The notes below the pieces were generated by a model. It saw nothing but the letters and a program-made list of their open reading frames with translations. It was not told the DNA's origin and did not search any database. Positions 23,987 through 32,723 of a stretch of DNA of 32,723 bases are shown here, piece after piece. Origin of the DNA: Mediterranea sp. (in: CFB group bacteria) (GTDB lineage Bacteria; Bacteroidota; Bacteroidia; Bacteroidales; Bacteroidaceae); assembly GCA_031262385.1 (NCBI GenBank), contig JAISHU010000080.1:1-32723 (forward strand), in the 5' to 3' direction. Every line of letters starts with the position of its first letter. Within the stretch, counting starts at the first letter, position 1. The position numbers were made by a program, and so were the translations under genes.

Positions 23987-26425
23987 TTATTTGAAATTGT
24001 TCAGTATCATTTCCAAGCTGTTTTCGTCTTGGATAAGTACATCGCGCGGCTTACTGCCCTGTGTCGGTCCCACAATACCTGCCTTCTCCAATTGGTCCAT
24101 CAGACGCCCGGCGCGGTTGTAGCCAATGGCAAATTTGCGCTGAATGAGCGAGGTAGAACCTTGCTGGTGAATGACGATGAGGCGGGCACCTTCTTCGAAC
24201 AACGGGTCGAGCCGTCCCATATCGATGTCGGTAAGGTCGCTTCCGCTCTCTTCGCCTACATATTCGGGCAGATAGAAAGCGGTGGGGTAGCCGGGTTGCT
24301 TGGCAATGTAATTGGTGATATCCGCCACTTCGGGCGTATCGATAAAGGCACACTGCACACGCACCGGGTCGGCACCTTGCAAGAAGAGCATGTCACCACG
24401 CCCTATCAGTTGGTTGGCACCCGGGCGGTCCAAAATGGTGCGCGAGTCTACCGATGCCGACACACGGAAGGCTATGCGGGCGGGGAAGTTGGCTTTGATG
24501 GTTCCGGTAATGATGTTGGTTGTAGGTCGTTGCGTGGCAATAATCATGTGGATACCCACTGCACGTGCCAACTGCGCAATGCGCGCAATGGGCAGCTCTA
24601 TCTCTTTGCCTGCCGTCATGATAAGGTCGCCAAACTCGTCGATTATCACCACGATGTAGGGCATAAACTTGTGTCCTTTTTCCGGATTGAGGCGACGCTC
24701 CGTAAACTTGGCGTTATACTCTTTCACATTGCGTACATGGGCGGCTTTCAGCAAGTCGTAGCGTGTATCCATTTCCACACATACCGAGTTGAGTGTTTGC
24801 ACCACCTTCTTTACATCGGTAATAATGGGGTCGCCGCCGTCGGGCAGCTTCGCCAGATAGTGATGTTCGATGACCGAGTAGATGCTGAACTCCACCTTCT
24901 TGGGGTCTACCAGCACAAACTTCAGTTCGGAAGGATGTTTCTTGTAGAGCAGCGAGGTGATAATAGCGTTCAAGCCCACAGACTTTCCTTGTCCGGTAGC
25001 ACCTGCCACCAGCACGTGCGGCATCTTGCAGAGGTCTACCATAAACACCTCGTTGGTAATGGTCTTGCCCAGTGCGATGGGTAGGTCGGCGGTCGACTCC
25101 TGAAACTTCTTGCTACCGATGATGCTTTGTCCCGACACAATTTTGGGATTGGAGTTGGGGACTTCTATACCAATGGTACCTTTTCCGGGAATGGGGGCGA
25201 TAATGCGGATGCCCAGTGCCGACAGGCTGAGTGCGATATCGTCTTCGAGGTTACGTATTTTGGCAATACGCACTCCTTGCGAGGGAGTGATTTCGTAGAG
25301 TGTCACCGTAGGACCTACCGTAGCTTTGATGGAACTGATTTCGATGCCGAAGCTGCGCAGGGTGGTGATGATTTTGTCCTTGTTGGCGTTCTGTTCCGCC
25401 ATATCGATAGAGGGTTCGGCGTTGTCGTAATGCTTCATCAGCTCAACGGGAGGAAAGCGGTAACTCGACAAGTCTTTGCGCGGGTCGAACGGCTCGCGTT
25501 CGGGACCTTGATATTGTTCGTCTTCTATCTGCTCCACGTCGAAAGTGGGTTCGGCAGGTTCCTTGGTCTCTTTCGTCACAGGTAGAATAAGGTCGACAGG
25601 AGTTTCCTTGACGGTCTCCTCGTGTATGTCGGTTGGTGCTTCTACCACAAACGCAGGTTCGCCGACGACAATCGGTTGTTCTTCTTCGGGTTGTTCGGTT
25701 TTTGCACCTTTAGCCGGGTAGGTAGCTGTCCACGAATGGGTAAACTCGTGAGGAGTTTCGCCCTCTTCGGCAACAAACACCTCTTTGCGTTTACGTTTCA
25801 GAAAGCTGAGGCTGAACAGTTTGCGCAGCCATACAATAGTGTTTGCACTAAGATATATCAAAAAGCAGACAGCCACTATCAGCAGTATCATCCATACGCC
25901 CGGAGTACCCACTTGAGATTCCAGCCAGCGGCTGATGTTGTAGCCGTGCATGCCTCCCGGTATAAGAAACGAGTCGTAAAACTGTCCCTGAAAAATAAAG
26001 GCGAGAAAGACCGACGCCCATATCATCAGCAGCGAGCAGCCCACAAACCATTTCCACAGTCGGAAGATGCGTGCCCGCATCAGTTTCAAACCGGCAACGG
26101 CAAGAAATACAATGATGAGAAACGATGCCAAACCGAAACAATCGTTTATAAGATAGCGTGCCAACTGTGCCCCGCGCGAACCGGCATAGTTACGTACGCC
26201 GTTGTTCACCGACGAGAGCCGATCGGCATCGCCGTCGAGTATGCTTTGGTCTGCCGCCCCCGTGAAAAAAAACGATAGGAATGCGAGGAGCAGATATACC
26301 GAAAATATCACCAATGCCAAGCCGATGATGAAGTGGAGTGTTTCGCTCTTAAAGAATGCCGCCACCCGCCCAAAGAAACCGGGCGATGTGGAAACAGTGC
26401 GTTTGGTGGTCTGTTTTTTTGCCAT
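23987..26425 (-). CDS. ftsK: FtsK/SpoIIIE family DNA translocase
   Basis: Start MAKKQTTKRTVSTSPG at 26425; N-terminal TM helices; PHVLVAGATGQGKSVGLNAIITSLLYKKHP; YIVVIIDEFGDLIMTAGKEIELPIARIAQLARAVGIHMIIATQRP; C-terminal gamma/winged-helix region. Confidence 0.95.
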   Translation of the reverse strand: MAKKQTTKRTVSTSPGFFGRVAAFFKSETLHFIIGLALVIFSVYLLLAFLSFFFTGAADQSILDGDADRLSSVNNGVRNYAGSRGAQLARYLINDCFGLASFLIIVFLAVAGLKLMRARIFRLWKWFVGCSLLMIWASVFLAFIFQGQFYDSFLIPGGMHGYNISRWLESQVGTPGVWMILLIVAVCFLIYLSANTIVWLRKLFSLSFLKRKRKEVFVAEEGETPHEFTHSWTATYPAKGAKTEQPEEEQPIVVGEPAFVVEAPTDIHEETVKETPVDLILPVTKETKEPAEPTFDVEQIEDEQYQGPEREPFDPRKDLSSYRFPPVELMKHYDNAEPSIDMAEQNANKDKIITTLRSFGIEISSIKATVGPTVTLYEITPSQGVRIAKIRNLEDDIALSLSALGIRIIAPIPGKGTIGIEVPNSNPKIVSGQSIIGSKKFQESTADLPIALGKTITNEVFMVDLCKMPHVLVAGATGQGKSVGLNAIITSLLYKKHPSELKFVLVDPKKVEFSIYSVIEHHYLAKLPDGGDPIITDVKKVVQTLNSVCVEMDTRYDLLKAAHVRNVKEYNAKFTERRLNPEKGHKFMPYIVVIIDEFGDLIMTAGKEIELPIARIAQLARAVGIHMIIATQRPTTNIITGTIKANFPARIAFRVSASVDSRTILDRPGANQLIGRGDMLFLQGADPVRVQCAFIDTPEVADITNYIAKQPGYPTAFYLPEYVGEESGSDLTDIDMGRLDPLFEEGARLIVIHQQGSTSLIQRKFAIGYNRAGRLMDQLEKAGIVGPTQGSKPRDVLIQDENSLEMILNNFK

Positions 26426-26443
26426 TTCAACGAAAGTTTGTGG

Positions 26444-26451
26444 CAAAAGTA
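26444..26451 (-). promoter_or_regulatory. Candidate -7 element for ftsK
   Basis: Minus strand TACTTTTG (TAnnTTTG) immediately upstream of the ftsK start. Confidence 0.5.
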
Positions 26452-26548
26452 GTGTTTTATGAAGGGAAATAACACTAATAAGGATATAAAAAGCATCATT
26501 GCTTGCGCTTTTTAATAAACTGAGGTATTAGCCATACAAAAATAATAA

Positions 26549-26586
26549 GACGAGGGCATGTCGCTATTACGCAGCACGCCCTCGTC
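26549..26586 (-). terminator. Intrinsic terminator of the downstream-reading minus-strand lipoprotein gene
   Basis: GACGAGGGC (26549-26557) / GCCCTCGTC (26578-26586), 9-bp GC-rich arms; minus strand continues TTATTATTTTTG. Confidence 0.7.
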
Positions 26587-26622
26587 GTTACACATCTGAT
26601 ATGAATCTATTTACCTAAGATA

Positions 26623-27222
26623 TTAATTTCTTGTTTTCTTCGCCAAGCTGAAGGTAAAAGTAGTTTCGGGGAAGTCGAAAGCTTCGCCGTTCACTTTTAC
26701 TTCGGTGACCTTCAAGTTGAATGCCAGCGTCTGTCCGTTGTAGGTATAAGTACCTGCTTCGGTAGCGGCTACCGTTACATCAATCTTCGTGGAGGTTTCT
26801 CCTTCGCCATATTGCAGCGTCAGTGTTTGGGGGTCAAGGCTCAGACTGATTATAGTGTTGCTTTTGCCGAACGACGGCAAAAAGCCTACTTTATAGTCAA
26901 CGGTGCCCAACAAGTTTACAATGTCGTCAACATGCTCTTCGCCTGCAATCGAAGCAATCAGGTCGGTAACGGGGAAATTCAAAAATTCTATGGAGTCGTT
27001 TTGTACGGCAGCAGTTACTTCGGTACCGGTGGGTTCGGAAGCATTGGCTTCGCGCGAGGCAGGCTGAGCTACATCGGTCTTCACAGTACCGGCATAGCTA
27101 CCGTTTACATCGGTTAAAGTTACAGTGGAGCTTTCGTTGTCGTTGTCGCATGCAACAAACGCAGCAGTCAAACAGAATGCCATAGCGGCAAGCATCAAAG
27201 ATTTTACGTTATACATTTTCAT
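26623..27222 (-). CDS. Putative lipoprotein, DUF4840-like
   Basis: About 199 aa from MKMYNVKSLMLAAMAFCLTAAFVACDNDNESS (lipobox). The family label is recalled from overall layout and is uncertain. Confidence 0.6.
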   Translation of the reverse strand: MKMYNVKSLMLAAMAFCLTAAFVACDNDNESSTVTLTDVNGSYAGTVKTDVAQPASREANASEPTGTEVTAAVQNDSIEFLNFPVTDLIASIAGEEHVDDIVNLLGTVDYKVGFLPSFGKSNTIISLSLDPQTLTLQYGEGETSTKIDVTVAATEAGTYTYNGQTLAFNLKVTEVKVNGEAFDFPETTFTFSLAKKTRN

Positions 27223-27347
27223 AATCAATACAGTTTTTTTGTTACTAAGTTTTAGTTATTAAGTTTTTCTTTTGTACGTACGCCGCTATAAAGTAGCTAC
27301 AAAGAAAAATACTGCATTGAGTGAGTAAAATATTTATTAAAACCGCA

Positions 27348-28283
27348 TTACTTCTGCCGCACTCCGCGCAACCATTCGGCAGTAGCCATGCGTTTTTTGC
27401 CGGGCAGTTGCAGCGAACGAATCTCTATAAAGCCGTCGGCAGCAGCTACGCGCAGACAGGTTTTGCCGTCGGTTTGCAGGGTGCCGGGAGATAGCGTGTG
27501 TGTTTCGGCTATGGGCATAGTCTCGAATATCTTTGCCGTAATCGTTTCGCCGTCGGGCAACGTCAGTTCACTCCACGCTGCGGGATAGGGCGACAGACCG
27601 CGCACCAAGTCGTAGATGCGTTTCATCGGTTGGTTCCAGTCGATGCGGCAAGTCTCTTTAAAGATTTTAGGAGCCGGATGCAGTTCGCCGTGCACCGTCA
27701 TCACTTCTTGGGCGACGGGATTCACCGCACCTTTTTGCAAATCGTCCACGGTGTGAAGCACCAGTTCGGCACCCAGCAGCATGAGTCGGTCGTGCACCGT
27801 ACCCACATCGTCGGTATCGGCAATGGCTATGCGTGCCTGACGTATCACCTTGCCGGTGTCCATGCCGTGCGTCAGAAAGAAAGTGGTGACACCCGTTTCG
27901 GTTTCGCCGTTGATAACCGCCCAGTTAATGGGGGCTGCTCCCCGGTATTGCGGCAGCAACGAAGCATGCAGGTTAAACGTTCCCATGGGAGGCATGTCCC
28001 ACACCACTTCGGGCAACATGCGAAAAGCCACCACAATCTGCAAGTCGGCTTTCCATGCGCGCAGTGCTTCCAAGAAAGCTTCGTCTTTCAGTTTCTCGGG
28101 TTGCAGCAGCGGAAGACGGTGTTCCAGCGCGTATTGCTTCACTGCCGAATATTGAATCTTATGTCCGCGTCCGGCAGGTTTATCGGGCATGGTAATCACG
28201 CCCACCACGTTGTATCCGCCTTCTACCAAGCGGCGCAAAGGTTCCACCGCAAACTCCGGCGTACCCATGTAAACTATTCTCAT
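27348..28283 (-). CDS. fmt: Methionyl-tRNA formyltransferase
   Basis: 311 aa. MRIVYMGTPEFAVEPLRRLVEGGYNVVGVITMPDKPAGRGHKI; FNLHASLLPQYRGAAPINWAVINGETETGVTTFFLTHGMDTG. Confidence 0.95.
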   Translation of the reverse strand: MRIVYMGTPEFAVEPLRRLVEGGYNVVGVITMPDKPAGRGHKIQYSAVKQYALEHRLPLLQPEKLKDEAFLEALRAWKADLQIVVAFRMLPEVVWDMPPMGTFNLHASLLPQYRGAAPINWAVINGETETGVTTFFLTHGMDTGKVIRQARIAIADTDDVGTVHDRLMLLGAELVLHTVDDLQKGAVNPVAQEVMTVHGELHPAPKIFKETCRIDWNQPMKRIYDLVRGLSPYPAAWSELTLPDGETITAKIFETMPIAETHTLSPGTLQTDGKTCLRVAAADGFIEIRSLQLPGKKRMATAEWLRGVRQK

Positions 28284-28301
28284 ATCTATATAATAAGGTT
28301 G

Positions 28302-30071
28302 TTAATCTTCGGAGAAGCCCACCATTACTTGACGGTAGGAGTTGAATATCTTCGATTTCGATACGAAGCCCAGATAGCGTCCTTCGCTGTCCACCACGGG
28401 CAAGTTCCACGCCTGCGTGGTATCAAACACGCGCATCACCTCTTCCATGCTGTCGGAGTTCTTCAGTTTGTTGGACACTACCGTCATCAGCCTTGCTACC
28501 TTAAAGCGGTGATAGAGTTCGGCGCGGAACATGATGTTGCGTATATCGTCCAACGACACCAAGCCGATAAGCACCCCTTCGGCATCCGCCACCGGGAAGA
28601 TGTTGCGGTTGGAACTTGATATTGCCTTTACCAGTTCGCCCAAATCCATTTCGGGATGCACCACCACGAAATCTTTCTCTATTACATTGTCCACCGACAT
28701 CAGCGTCAGCACCGCTTTATCTTTGTGGTGCGTCAGCAAGTCGCCCTTGCGTGCCAAACGAATGGCGTAGATGCTGTACGGTTCGAATATAATAATGGTG
28801 AGGTACGACGATGCCGACACCATGAGCAGCGGCAAGAAGAGGTCGTAGCCGCCGGTAAGTTCGGCAATCAGAAACACGCCCAGCAACGGTGCGTGCATAA
28901 TGCCGCTCATCATTCCCGCCATTCCCATGAGTGCAAAGTTCTTTTCGGGCAGATAGGTGCTCAGTCCGAACTGATTGGTGAAGTGGGCAAAGACAAAGCC
29001 GAAGATGCAACCCAAGTAGAGTGTGGGAGCAAAGGTACCTCCCACTCCGCCGCCGCCGTTGGTAGCACTGGTGGCAAACACCTTGAGCAGCACAATGAGC
29101 ACGAGGAACACCAGCAACAGACTTCCGTGTCCGTAGAAGAGCGAGTTGTTCATCACCGTATCCCAGTCGGCATTGCTGGTGCCGCTCAGCAACAGGTTGA
29201 TTGTGTCGTAGCCTTCGCCGTAGAGCGGCGGCAGCAGGAATATCAGTACACTCAGCATCACACCTCCCAGCAGCAGGCGTTTATACGGATGATTCAGTTT
29301 GCCGAAGATGGTTTCGGTAAAACTCATGGCGCGAATAAAGTAGAGTGATACCAACCCGCAGAAAATACCCAGCAAGATAACAAACGGGATGCGACCGAGT
29401 TCGAAAGCGTGGTCCATGCTAAACTTAAACATCGCTTCCGGTCCCATCAATATATACGACACCGTGGCTCCGCTGACCGAGGAGATAAGCAACGGCAACA
29501 GCGACGACATGGTAAGGTCGAGCATCAGCACCTCCAGCGTAAACACCAGTCCGGCTATGGGAGCTTTAAAGATTGCGGCAATGGCACCCGCCGAACCGCA
29601 TCCCACGAGCAGCATCAGTTTGTGATGATTGAGTTTGAACACGCTACCCAGATTGGAGCCGATAGCCGAGCCGGCAAGCACAATGGGCGCTTCGGCTCCC
29701 ACCGAACCGCCGAATCCGATAGTAATGGCACTCGATACGATAGACGACCAGATATTGTGTCGTTTGATGCGCCCTTGTCGGCGCGAAATGGCATAGAGTA
29801 TCTTGGTGACGCCGTGACTGATGTCGTCTTTCACCACTCTGCGTACAAAGACACCCGCCAAGAAGATGCCCACTACCGGATAGACCAGATAGAGGTAGTT
29901 GGCACCGGTCACCTCGAAGTTGTCGGTAAGGAATTTCTCTATCCAGTGTATCATCATCTTGAGCAAGTAAGCGGCTACCCCGCAAAACACGCCCACCATC
30001 AGGCTGAGGATAAGAATAAATTGTTTCTCTTTAATGTGCGTCTCGCGCCAAGTTAGGAATCGTTGTATCAT
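28302..30071 (-). CDS. ClC-family chloride channel/transporter with C-terminal CBS domains
   Basis: 589 aa. FGGSVGAEAPIVLAGSAIGS (GxxGxE motif), GGGVGGTFAPTLYLGCIFG, paired CBS-like segments at the C-terminus. Confidence 0.93.
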   Translation of the reverse strand: MIQRFLTWRETHIKEKQFILILSLMVGVFCGVAAYLLKMMIHWIEKFLTDNFEVTGANYLYLVYPVVGIFLAGVFVRRVVKDDISHGVTKILYAISRRQGRIKRHNIWSSIVSSAITIGFGGSVGAEAPIVLAGSAIGSNLGSVFKLNHHKLMLLVGCGSAGAIAAIFKAPIAGLVFTLEVLMLDLTMSSLLPLLISSVSGATVSYILMGPEAMFKFSMDHAFELGRIPFVILLGIFCGLVSLYFIRAMSFTETIFGKLNHPYKRLLLGGVMLSVLIFLLPPLYGEGYDTINLLLSGTSNADWDTVMNNSLFYGHGSLLLVFLVLIVLLKVFATSATNGGGGVGGTFAPTLYLGCIFGFVFAHFTNQFGLSTYLPEKNFALMGMAGMMSGIMHAPLLGVFLIAELTGGYDLFLPLLMVSASSYLTIIIFEPYSIYAIRLARKGDLLTHHKDKAVLTLMSVDNVIEKDFVVVHPEMDLGELVKAISSSNRNIFPVADAEGVLIGLVSLDDIRNIMFRAELYHRFKVARLMTVVSNKLKNSDSMEEVMRVFDTTQAWNLPVVDSEGRYLGFVSKSKIFNSYRQVMVGFSED

Positions 30072-30631
30072 GGGCGGATAATTTTAAAAACACCACCGGC
30101 TTCAAGCCGGATAATGGAGGAGGGTTTAGGGCTGGTTTTTTCTTCTTGTCTGATGTTCACGATGTAGTCTACCGCCTGCTTCACCTCGTCGGAGATAGCG
30201 GCAAAGTTAGCGGGCGACGGTTGTCCGCTGATATTCGCCGAAGTAGATACGATGGCTTTGCGAAACTGTCGGCACAAGCCTTGCGAAAACGCTTCGTGCG
30301 TCACACGAATACCTACGCTTCCGTCTTCGGCAAGTAGTTCGGGTGCCAGATTGCGTGCATCCGAGAAGATGATGGTGAGCGGTTTGTCCGCCATTTCTAT
30401 TAAATCCCATGCCACTTCGGGAACATCCCGGACGTAGAAATCCACTTTTACGGGCGAATCTACCAACACCAGCATGGCTTTACTGTCGGCACGTTGTTTC
30501 AGTTCGTACACTTTCTTCACGGCTTCCGGATTGGTTGCATCACAGCCTATTCCCCAAACAGTGTCGGTGGGATAGAGTATCACGCCGCCTTCTTGCAGCA
30601 CCCGGCATGCCTTTTTAATTTCTTCTATCAT
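30068..30631 (-). CDS. L-threonylcarbamoyladenylate synthase (Sua5/YciO/YrdC/YwlC family)
   Basis: MIEEIKKACRVLQEGGVILYPTDTVWGIGCDATNPEAVKKVYELKQRADSKAMLVLV; PLTIIFSDARNLAPELLAEDGSVGIRV; IVSTSANISGQPSPANF. ATGA overlap with the ClC gene. Confidence 0.92.
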   Translation of the reverse strand: MIEEIKKACRVLQEGGVILYPTDTVWGIGCDATNPEAVKKVYELKQRADSKAMLVLVDSPVKVDFYVRDVPEVAWDLIEMADKPLTIIFSDARNLAPELLAEDGSVGIRVTHEAFSQGLCRQFRKAIVSTSANISGQPSPANFAAISDEVKQAVDYIVNIRQEEKTSPKPSSIIRLEAGGVFKIIRP

Positions 30632-30665
30632 TATTATAATCACATAGTTTATCCTGATGAAACTG

Positions 30666-30673
30666 CAAAATTA
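30666..30673 (-). promoter_or_regulatory. Candidate -7 element for the Sua5-ClC-fmt operon
   Basis: Minus strand TAATTTTG (TAnnTTTG), about 35 nt upstream of the Sua5 start. Confidence 0.4.
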
Positions 30674-30938
30674 CGATTAAAATAAGAAACCGTTTTGAAT
30701 TTATTGGAATATCTTCTTATTACTCATGCTTTGAGTCTCTTTTCGGTCTTATCTTCCTCTTTTACTCGTCAGATAGCTCGCGTGATGCGTGCATATTTTT
30801 ATGGAATGCGCCGCATAAGCAGTCATATAGTTTGCCCAACAAGCAGTTTTCCGTTATAACTTATTGAAAAATAGTTTTATAACACAGTGATACTGTTTTG
30901 ATGCTTTCTTGTTATTGTTTTTATACCGTACAATTTTT

Positions 30939-31028
30939 ACCGTCCGACCAACGTCGTACGACCGTCCGACGTTGGCTGTACGCTCGTACGACGTTGGTCG
31001 GACGGTCGTACGGCGTTGGTCGGACGGT
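30939..31028. repeat. GC-rich array of four 22-bp units in head-to-head arrangement (two inverted, CT, two direct)
   Basis: ACCGTCCGACCAACGTCGTACG / ACCGTCCGACGTTGGCTGTACG / CT / CGTACGACGTTGGTCGGACGGT / CGTACGGCGTTGGTCGGACGGT. 30939-30961 is a perfect 23-bp inverted repeat of 30984-31006. Confidence 0.9.
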
Positions 31029-31214
31029 AAGCGGATTTAAGCGAAAAAACAACAACTCGCTGTTACACAATTACTTCTTACTAAGATACAACATTCATTT
31101 GAAAGAATGGTTGGCGCGGATAAAGGAGTGGGAGAAACAGAAGAGTGAATCAGTTACGGATCTTAGGTATCATTCTAATCGAATGAATGGTAACTAAGTT
31201 TTTTAAATCAAAAC

Positions 31215-31245
31215 TTGGTTATTATGAAACACCTTTTTATCTTTG
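31215..31245 (+). promoter_or_regulatory. Bacteroides-type promoter for the GLPGLI gene pair
   Basis: TTG (31215-31217), 20 bp spacer, TATCTTTG (31238-31245). Confidence 0.65.
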
Positions 31246-31310
31246 CCCACATAACCACTTTAAAACGAGTATTGATTTGCTTTACTCCTACTTAAATATA
31301 ATAATACCTT

Positions 31311-32177
31311 ATGAAACATCTCTTATTTGTAATCTCATTTTTATGCTTTGGCATATCCCTATCAGCTCAAACTCTGGATTGGAGCCGGCTCAAGTCTAAT
31401 GTAAAACAAGACAGCATCCCAAAGAAAATTCTGGAACCAGCCAAATATATTGTCACTTATACTTATCGTTTTGTAAAAGATGCAAAGTTTCCGAATGAAA
31501 AGAAGACAGGCATAACTCTTCTACAAATAGGCGATAATTATAGCCGCTTTTGCGACTATTACAGTTTGCGCTTCGATTCACTATGCGATGAACTATCACG
31601 TGGTAAAATATCAGTAGTTGAGTCAGCTCCTTTAATGCTGGCTACACTCAAAAAAAGTGAATTCACCGAAAGCATATTGATTGATCGACAGAAAAACAAA
31701 GCAACCATTCAACGTACGGCAGGAATGACACAAAAATATCAATACGAGGAAGCGTGCCCGGATTTAAAGTGGGAACTTATGGAGGGCGATACCCTAATTG
31801 CCGGCTACCGTTGCAATAAAGCCAAAACGTCTCTGTTCGGTCGCGACTATGTAGCATGGTATTCCGCAGAAGTTGAGATGCCTTACGGACCTTATAAATT
31901 CAACGGATTGCCGGGACTTGTATTCTACGTCAGTGATACGCAAGAAAATTTTGAATTTGCGTTGAGCGGATTACAAAAGGCAGACAACTATATCCCCATC
32001 TATCTTTGGAGCCGAAAAGACATTGTTAAGACCAGCCGAAAGACAGTACGCGCCATTTACAAAAATTACTGCGCAGACCCTGTAAGTGCATTACCAAACG
32101 ACGGAAGCATACAAATTTCGGACGAGGCGAAAGCAAGGGTTAAATCCAGACCTTATAATCCGATAGAACTTGAATAA
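31311..32177 (+). CDS. GLPGLI family protein
   Basis: 288 aa; signal peptide MKHLLFVISFLCFGISLSAQ; diagnostic GPYKFNGLPGLVFYVSD motif. Confidence 0.88.
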   Translation: MKHLLFVISFLCFGISLSAQTLDWSRLKSNVKQDSIPKKILEPAKYIVTYTYRFVKDAKFPNEKKTGITLLQIGDNYSRFCDYYSLRFDSLCDELSRGKISVVESAPLMLATLKKSEFTESILIDRQKNKATIQRTAGMTQKYQYEEACPDLKWELMEGDTLIAGYRCNKAKTSLFGRDYVAWYSAEVEMPYGPYKFNGLPGLVFYVSDTQENFEFALSGLQKADNYIPIYLWSRKDIVKTSRKTVRAIYKNYCADPVSALPNDGSIQISDEAKARVKSRPYNPIELE

Positions 32178-32703
32178 AAAATTACTCTTTTATTGGATTT
32201 TCCTCTTCTATGTATGTAGCATAGAAACTTCCCTGTCGCAGACACTCGAAAAGGTTGTAAAGCTATCCTTCGAAATAAAGGATGTGCACAATAGCGAACC
32301 ATTGAGCAACGTAACTTGCAGAGTGTTTACGACCGAAGGGAAGATTTATGCTTATGCCATTTCTGACCACAATGGAAAGTTGAGTGTTTCCGTGCATCGC
32401 AACGACTCTTTGGAGTTTTCTTTCATCGGCTACGGCAAACTAAAAAGGAGAGCGGACGCATACACGCCCGGAAAAATAAATCGTGTGGAATTGGCGGAAC
32501 AAGAGACATTGCTTCGCGAAGTAACCATTACGGTCCCTCCCATTCGTGCCCAAAACGATACGTTGGTTTATAATATGGCGTCGTTTGTTAAGCCGGGCGA
32601 CTCTCATCTGGAAGATGTCTTGAAAAAACTGCCGGGCATTAAAGTGGCAGATAACGGAACCATCTCTTATCAAGGAAAATCCATAAACAGATTCTATAAA
32701 TAG
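32170..32703 (+). CDS. TonB-dependent-receptor-like outer membrane protein, N-terminal carboxypeptidase-like domain plus start of plug (truncated)
   Basis: TTG start overlapping the GLPGLI gene by 8 nt; LSFEIKDVHNSEPLSNVTCRVFTTEGKIYAYAISDHNGKLSV beta-sandwich; plug start HLEDVLKKLPGIKVADNGTISYQGKSINRFYK then TAG. Confidence 0.7.
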   Translation: MNKKLLFYWIFLFYVCSIETSLSQTLEKVVKLSFEIKDVHNSEPLSNVTCRVFTTEGKIYAYAISDHNGKLSVSVHRNDSLEFSFIGYGKLKRRADAYTPGKINRVELAEQETLLREVTITVPPIRAQNDTLVYNMASFVKPGDSHLEDVLKKLPGIKVADNGTISYQGKSINRFYK

Positions 32704-32723
32704 GGCAGAGAATTGTAGTGTAG

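Noticed and set aside
23759-25084. 441-aa + strand ORF opposite the LolA-like gene and ftsK
   Set aside because: Spans two well-supported minus-strand genes; codon-structure shadow ORF.
26488-26513. AAAAAGC...GCTTTTT hairpin near the ftsK promoter
   Set aside because: Short AT-rich stem with a long loop; may occur by chance in this AT-rich gap.
27498-28619. 373-aa + strand ORF opposite fmt/ClC
   Set aside because: Shadow ORF; fmt and ClC are strongly supported on the minus strand.
30898-31197. 99-aa ORF across the 22-bp repeat element
   Set aside because: About a third of its codons come from the inverted repeat array; no recognisable domain or start context, so likely spurious.
31187-31399. 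70-aa ORF upstream of the GLPGLI gene
   Set aside because: Overlaps the predicted promoter and the true GLPGLI start in another frame.

Overview
This is a roughly 32.7 kb window of Bacteroidales (probably Bacteroides-like) chromosome. The taxon call rests on TAnnTTTG-type promoters and on DUF4270, GLPGLI and LolA/FtsK-type neighbourhoods. Most of the window is housekeeping: recN (3' part), TrmH/RlmB-type methyltransferase, a trypsin-fold/TPR protein, RidA, FolC, PhoH, a short GT5 glycogen-synthase-like protein, a DUF4270 lipoprotein, an RlmI-like methyltransferase, a 3'-5' exonuclease, DUF5063, trxB, a LolA-like protein, FtsK, fmt, a ClC channel and Sua5/YrdC. The most system-like region is a five-gene co-directional cluster at 12.2-19.1 kb: SWIM zinc finger, HEAT-like helical protein, MoxR AAA+, DUF5682 and VWA/MIDAS protein. 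It resembles the uncharacterised E. coli yehLMPQ set plus one extra helical protein. The DUF5682 protein carries motifs reminiscent of the TraB/Tiki/EreA/ChaN superfamily. A two-gene exopolysaccharide export module follows (tyrosine autokinase with an extreme Tyr tail, then a Wza-like lipoprotein). Two noncoding regions stand out. The convergent gap at 9093-9736 holds five 22-bp-period repeats, a 38-bp near-perfect palindrome, two terminator-like hairpins and CACATTAG octamers. At 30939-31028 there are four GC-rich 22-bp units, two in each orientation. The window ends in a GLPGLI + TonB-receptor-like pair whose second gene stops abruptly where the family normally continues. All calls come from reading the sequence; no database search was run.
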